Below, piece by piece: positions 60,201-64,000 of a stretch of 64,000 bases of DNA. The translations under genes were made by a program, and so were the position numbers. The stretch is from contig JAQFVV010012396.1 of assembly GCA_028023455.1 (NCBI GenBank), positions 3,749,156 through 3,813,155 on the forward strand. Reading direction: 5' to 3'. The notes beneath the pieces were generated by a model. The model searched no databases. It had not been told where the DNA came from and saw nothing but the letters and a program-made list of their open reading frames with translations. Each line of letters begins with the position of its first letter. Positions within the stretch are counted from its first letter, which is position 1. The stretch comes from Epiperipatus broadwayi. Its lineage: Eukaryota > Onychophora > Udeonychophora > Euonychophora > Peripatidae.

Positions 60201-60800
60201 ACAAAGATAATTTGAAAAACATAATATTTGCACAATGTGAATTTATTAATATTATTTTAGAAATAAATACAATATTTTCCTGATTATCATTTATAAGAAT
60301 TGATTGACATTAATATATCATATTACAATGGTCATAGAGTAATTATCATTCATAAGATGGTTATAATACACAATATAAGAGTACAAGATTATTTATTGCA
60401 CAGATTAATAAATTGTAAGATTTTGATCTATTCAAAATTAAGATACTATATGAAGATAAAAGATATACACATGATTATTTATTTATTTAATGATTGATGA
60501 TATAACAGAAATAGATAAGATTAAGTTATACCTAAGATTTGTATTGAGTATTATTATTATTAGAATAAGTTAGGTGTACGTAGGTTTGATATAAAATCCT
60601 TTATCATACTTATTTACATGAGTTATCATTATTTTAAGATAATTAGAAGAACCTGGGATTATTTAATTATATTTTAAAATTAAAAGTTAAGATTTATTTA
60701 TTTTATTTTATTATTAAAGATAGTTTATTTTATTTAAAAGCCATAAGAATGCTATAGATGTAGTATTAAGTTAATAAGGAGGTAATAGTATTCTTATGCC
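57250..60800. other. C-poor, G-richer strand-asymmetric block
   Basis: For about 3.5 kb the + strand has few C. The 60 bases at 57661 hold about 1 C and 11 G, and those at 59401 about 1 C and 13 G. The edges lie close to long TA tracts. Open frames, including 59184-59399 (71 codons), are hydrophobic and low-complexity and match nothing. The asymmetry could reflect strand-biased mutation or an old inserted sequence. No gene is supported. Confidence 0.65.
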
Positions 60801-61064
60801 ATTGAGACAATGTCTTGGAAGATATTGACTCAATGTAAATCTATATTGCTTGTAACTTTACTTCACAGTCTCATGATTTTGATAAATACTTATTTAATTA
60901 GTACATATATAGAACTATATTGATTTTGATAATTGATAATAAATTTAAATTAGAATATGATAATATAAAAAGTAATTAAAAATAGATATGCAAATTTTAA
61001 TTAAGCATTATAATTTTAATTGAGCTAGTCTATTTCAAATTATATTATACATAGAAGTAGGGGT

Positions 61065-61066
<2 letters not shown>

Positions 61067-61146
<80 letters not shown>
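61067..61146. repeat. (TA)n microsatellite
   Basis: About 80 uninterrupted bases of TA. Confidence 0.97.
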
Positions 61147-61149
<3 letters not shown>

Positions 61150-63110
61150 ATAAGAAAACTAAAAATCCAGTATGTGATTTATATGACTGTATTTGTATTT
61201 CACAAATCAGTTTATATACTCATTCCAAAACTCATTTTTCTTTTTTGTTCTCTGTTTTTACCTTTTTATGTATTTTTTTTTCTTCTAAATTTAAAAAAGT
61301 TATATTCATGTATGATTAGATAATAATGAAAATGTATTAGTTTTAATTTATATAAAAAAATTCTCAAGTAAAGATAAGATTAATGGTTTTTTGCCATAAA
61401 CCTAACAATGATGATTATTTATTTACATCTATATAATAATTTTTTTAAAAAAATTATTCATTTTGTTTTTTCTTTTCTATTTCAAAAATAAAATATCCCA
61501 TTTTGTATAAAAACTTATAAATCGTTGACAAATCTTATAATTTATTTGATCTAAAGCTTTTAGCATAGATTATTTTATTGATTTATAGTTAGTTGATTAA
61601 TTTAATGTTTAAAATAAATTAGGAACTCTCTTGTTAAGAAATGATAGATAGTAATAAATTCCACAAAAATAATTATTCATATAAAATAGTAACTTTTGAC
61701 ATTTTATTTATCAAATCATCCAGTCATAATCATAGTATCTGGATCCAAGCCTTTACGGAAACCTTTGAATATTCACTTTAACAATTTAAATATAAAATAA
61801 TATACATTAAGAATCAACAAAAATAATAATCAAAAACTAACAATCCACTTATAAAAAAAAGTTGTATTATAATAAATTAAGAGAGAGCACTTTCGTAAAA
61901 TATTTTTTTTTGTTTATCTACTTTAATTTTAATCACATAAATAAAGAACTTCTTTCTCAGTGCTTTAAAATGACTTTGTCATAAAATTTGTATATTGGGG
62001 CCATTTTAAAAACTTTTATTGAACATGAATATGGTAGGACACTATATACATAAAATATGAATTAAAACAACATGATTATTAAAAAATTATATTATTGTAA
62101 TGTAAATGCATTTTGACTATTTTTGAGATATTTAACAAGGTTATCTTGTGCTTATATTAAAAAATTTTATATGACTAATTGCTGTAATCTTTCATGCTTT
62201 GCACAATTAAAGAAAGTTGTTAATTACTTTATTTCCTATTTCTTGCACATAAATATAAAATAATTTTATTTTGGAATTAGATATTAGTAACATTTCATAT
62301 TACTATGATAAATGTTGCATCAGATTACAAGTGGATCATTTCTTTACTCCAACAAAATATCACATGACTTCCTTTGTTTAAATTTAACATAAGCTATAAG
62401 GAACCATTTTATTAACTCTGTAATCTGACCTTGGATGGCAAAGATCCAATACATAGCTGAGGAGTATTGTGAAATATGTATATATTATGATTACTATATC
62501 AATATTCAGCTAAATATCCAGGAATTCCTGGGAATTATTTATTTATTAATAAAGAAAAAAATCATGTATTGCACAATGTTGAAAAAATGTGCATCTTAAT
62601 ATTATAAAGCTCTGTAAAATTCATGATGCAACTCTCAAACTGAGTTACTAAAACAAAAATTGTTAATATAGTAGCTACTATAAGATAAACTATATCTAAC
62701 AGTGATAATTTATTATTGTTTGATTATAGTAGATTAGAATTCATTTGCTCTAAAGATTTTAATCTTGGTGGTTATGACAACCTAGCTACAGATATTTTGA
62801 TTTTGAGTAGAAAGCATTAGCTCCCAAAACATTTTCAGTGAACTCCATCATTAAATTAAAAAAAATTTGATTTACAATGTGTAATAAGGCTTATCATTTT
62901 GATTTTAAGATATAATATCATTATAGAATATCAAATATATTAAAAATAAGGTTCCATTACTAGCATGTTGCTTTTGAAATTAATAAAAATAATCTTATTT
63001 CTAAACAAATAATGTGATGAAGACATCAATTTAGTAATATTTTTCATTGACTGTATTTAAGGGTCTTATAGCATTATGGTTATTACAAATATTTGTCACT
63101 CTATAACTTA
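61150..63110. other. AT-rich non-coding stretch
   Basis: No gene or repeat is recognised. Confidence 0.5.
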
Positions 63111-63125
63111 GAATTTGAGATAGAT

Positions 63126-63165
63126 CAGGTAAGTATTAAAGATGCATGATGCAGATACTTACCTG
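63126..63165. repeat. Inverted repeat of a consensus 5' splice site
   Basis: CAGGTAAGTAT (63126-63136) and ATACTTACCTG (63155-63165) are perfect inverted copies around an 18-base spacer. Both strands therefore carry a full CAG|GTAAGT donor. Confidence 0.85.
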
Positions 63166-63307
63166 TATTTGAAGAAGTGTCTTTGTTTTACACATATTAG
63201 TGCATAGTTTATTTTTACTTTTTAACTCATTACACTTAACACATAATTGTTTTTACTATTTAGACTTTTTATATATAAAATACAATATTATTTATTAAAC
63301 AATATGA

Positions 63308-63710
63308 TGTTCTGATTATTTATTAAGTGCATAGTAAGTCTGTAATTAGAAAAAGAAAGGCTTTTAATCTTTTTTTCATGCATCTTAAACATTTGTATAA
63401 TAGCCAAATGATGTAGATTTTGATATAGAAAAAACTCTCAAACCTCAACACAAGATAGGGACTTTATAAAGTGGCCATCTTAGCTTTAACTTATATTCTT
63501 ATTTATATAAACCAATCTGAAGCATTTTGATTTGAGAGCATAAAGATATTACACTTTTCACATTTAATCCATTATTTCATTTCACAAATTAACTTATCTG
63601 AAATCTTGCAATTAACAACAAGTTAATATTTCATATTTTTTAATGGAAATATAAAAACTAATGTAACATGCTGATAATTTTTTAAGTGCACAGTAAATCT
63701 GTAATTAGAA
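63308..63710. repeat. 40-bp direct repeats framing repeat family A copy 2
   Basis: CTGATTATTTATTAAGTGCA then TAGTAAGTCTGTAATTAGAA (63308-63351) returns with a few changes at 63669-63710. Between them lies family A copy 2. The arrangement may mark the ends of one larger repeat unit. Confidence 0.6.
63388..63570. repeat. Dispersed repeat family A, copy 2
   Basis: It matches 13899-14090 in order and orientation: CAACACAAGATAGGGACTTT, CCATCTTA, ACCAATCTGAAGCA, GATTTGAGAG, AAGATATTACAC. Confidence 0.7.
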
Positions 63711-63967
63711 TTTTTATGCTATTATTTTATTTAATTAATCTAAAAGTAAAATAGTCATTAAATAGCAAATTACATAGAAAAGGCTTCCCTCTTCAGCAGT
63801 CTCTTATAGATAAATAATGAAAAAAATCATTGCACATTCTAGCTACCAAGGACCAAATGGTAACAATTTGATCAGGTTTTCATTCCTCCTATATCAACCC
63901 CTCAAAATATCTATATCCTAAAAAAAGAATTGGGTAAATGTGTACTTTAACACACTTATTTAAGAGC

Positions 63968-63970
<3 letters not shown>

Positions 63971-64000
<30 letters not shown>
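63971..64000. repeat. (TA)n microsatellite at the window edge
   Basis: A TA run that continues past the end of the window. Confidence 0.95.

Overview
This is a eukaryotic, very AT-rich, gene-poor window. It has no bacterial operons, no rRNA and no long open reading frame. What can be read is simple-sequence DNA, short tRNA-related dispersed repeats and decayed transposons, set in featureless AT-rich sequence that could be intronic or intergenic. The mixture fits a mollusc, most likely a coleoid cephalopod: long (TA)n tracts, tRNA-like SINE pieces, a Tigger/pogo relic, a K02A2.6/Mag-like Ty3/gypsy relic, an RTE-like LINE tail, and a minus-strand repeat whose translation contains 'YSDLPLVALQCGEFSL', which I associate from memory with cephalopod repeats. 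The taxonomic call is an inference, not something the sequence proves.

Layout. 1-200 is a GTA/GCA-type trinucleotide array. 201-10200 is AT-rich with tRNA-like or SINE fragments at 2.7, 4.9, 6.1, 6.5, 8.1 and 8.5 kb. 10.2-13.06 kb is pyrimidine-rich (G-poor) on the + strand. 13.9-17.1 kb holds dispersed repeats. 18.95-20.8 kb is a purine-rich, retroelement gag-like relic with degenerate zinc-knuckle spacing. 23.85-24.2 and 32.5-32.75 kb are two copies of one dispersed repeat. 27.44-27.65 kb is a nearly perfect long hairpin. 36.6-36.9 kb resembles a LINE C-terminus. 38.2-41.4 kb is locally richer in CG; it contains a possible first coding exon, a possible second exon whose splice phase fits, and short degenerate repeats. 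41.55-42.47 kb is a long diverged inverted repeat. 42.68-44.78 kb is a Tigger relic with both inverted termini and TA flanks. 45.2-45.4 kb is an inverted-plus-tandem repeat.

47.99-52.1 kb is a decayed Ty3/gypsy retrotransposon in the order gag, protease, RT, RNase H, integrase. It has stops, frameshifts and lost catalytic residues. It is followed immediately by an array of three almost identical 407-bp units plus a broken fourth (52124-53455), the youngest-looking structure here. At 54.2 kb a 5'-truncated RTE-like insertion is framed by 13-bp direct repeats. At 55.88-56.03 kb is a MITE-like element with perfect 18-bp inverted ends. From 57.25 to 60.8 kb the + strand is strikingly C-poor, between long (TA)n tracts. 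63.3-63.7 kb contains a second copy of the 13.9-kb repeat framed by 40-bp direct repeats.

No intact protein-coding gene can be supported. The only possible host-gene evidence is the weak exon pair at 38.6 and 41.0 kb.
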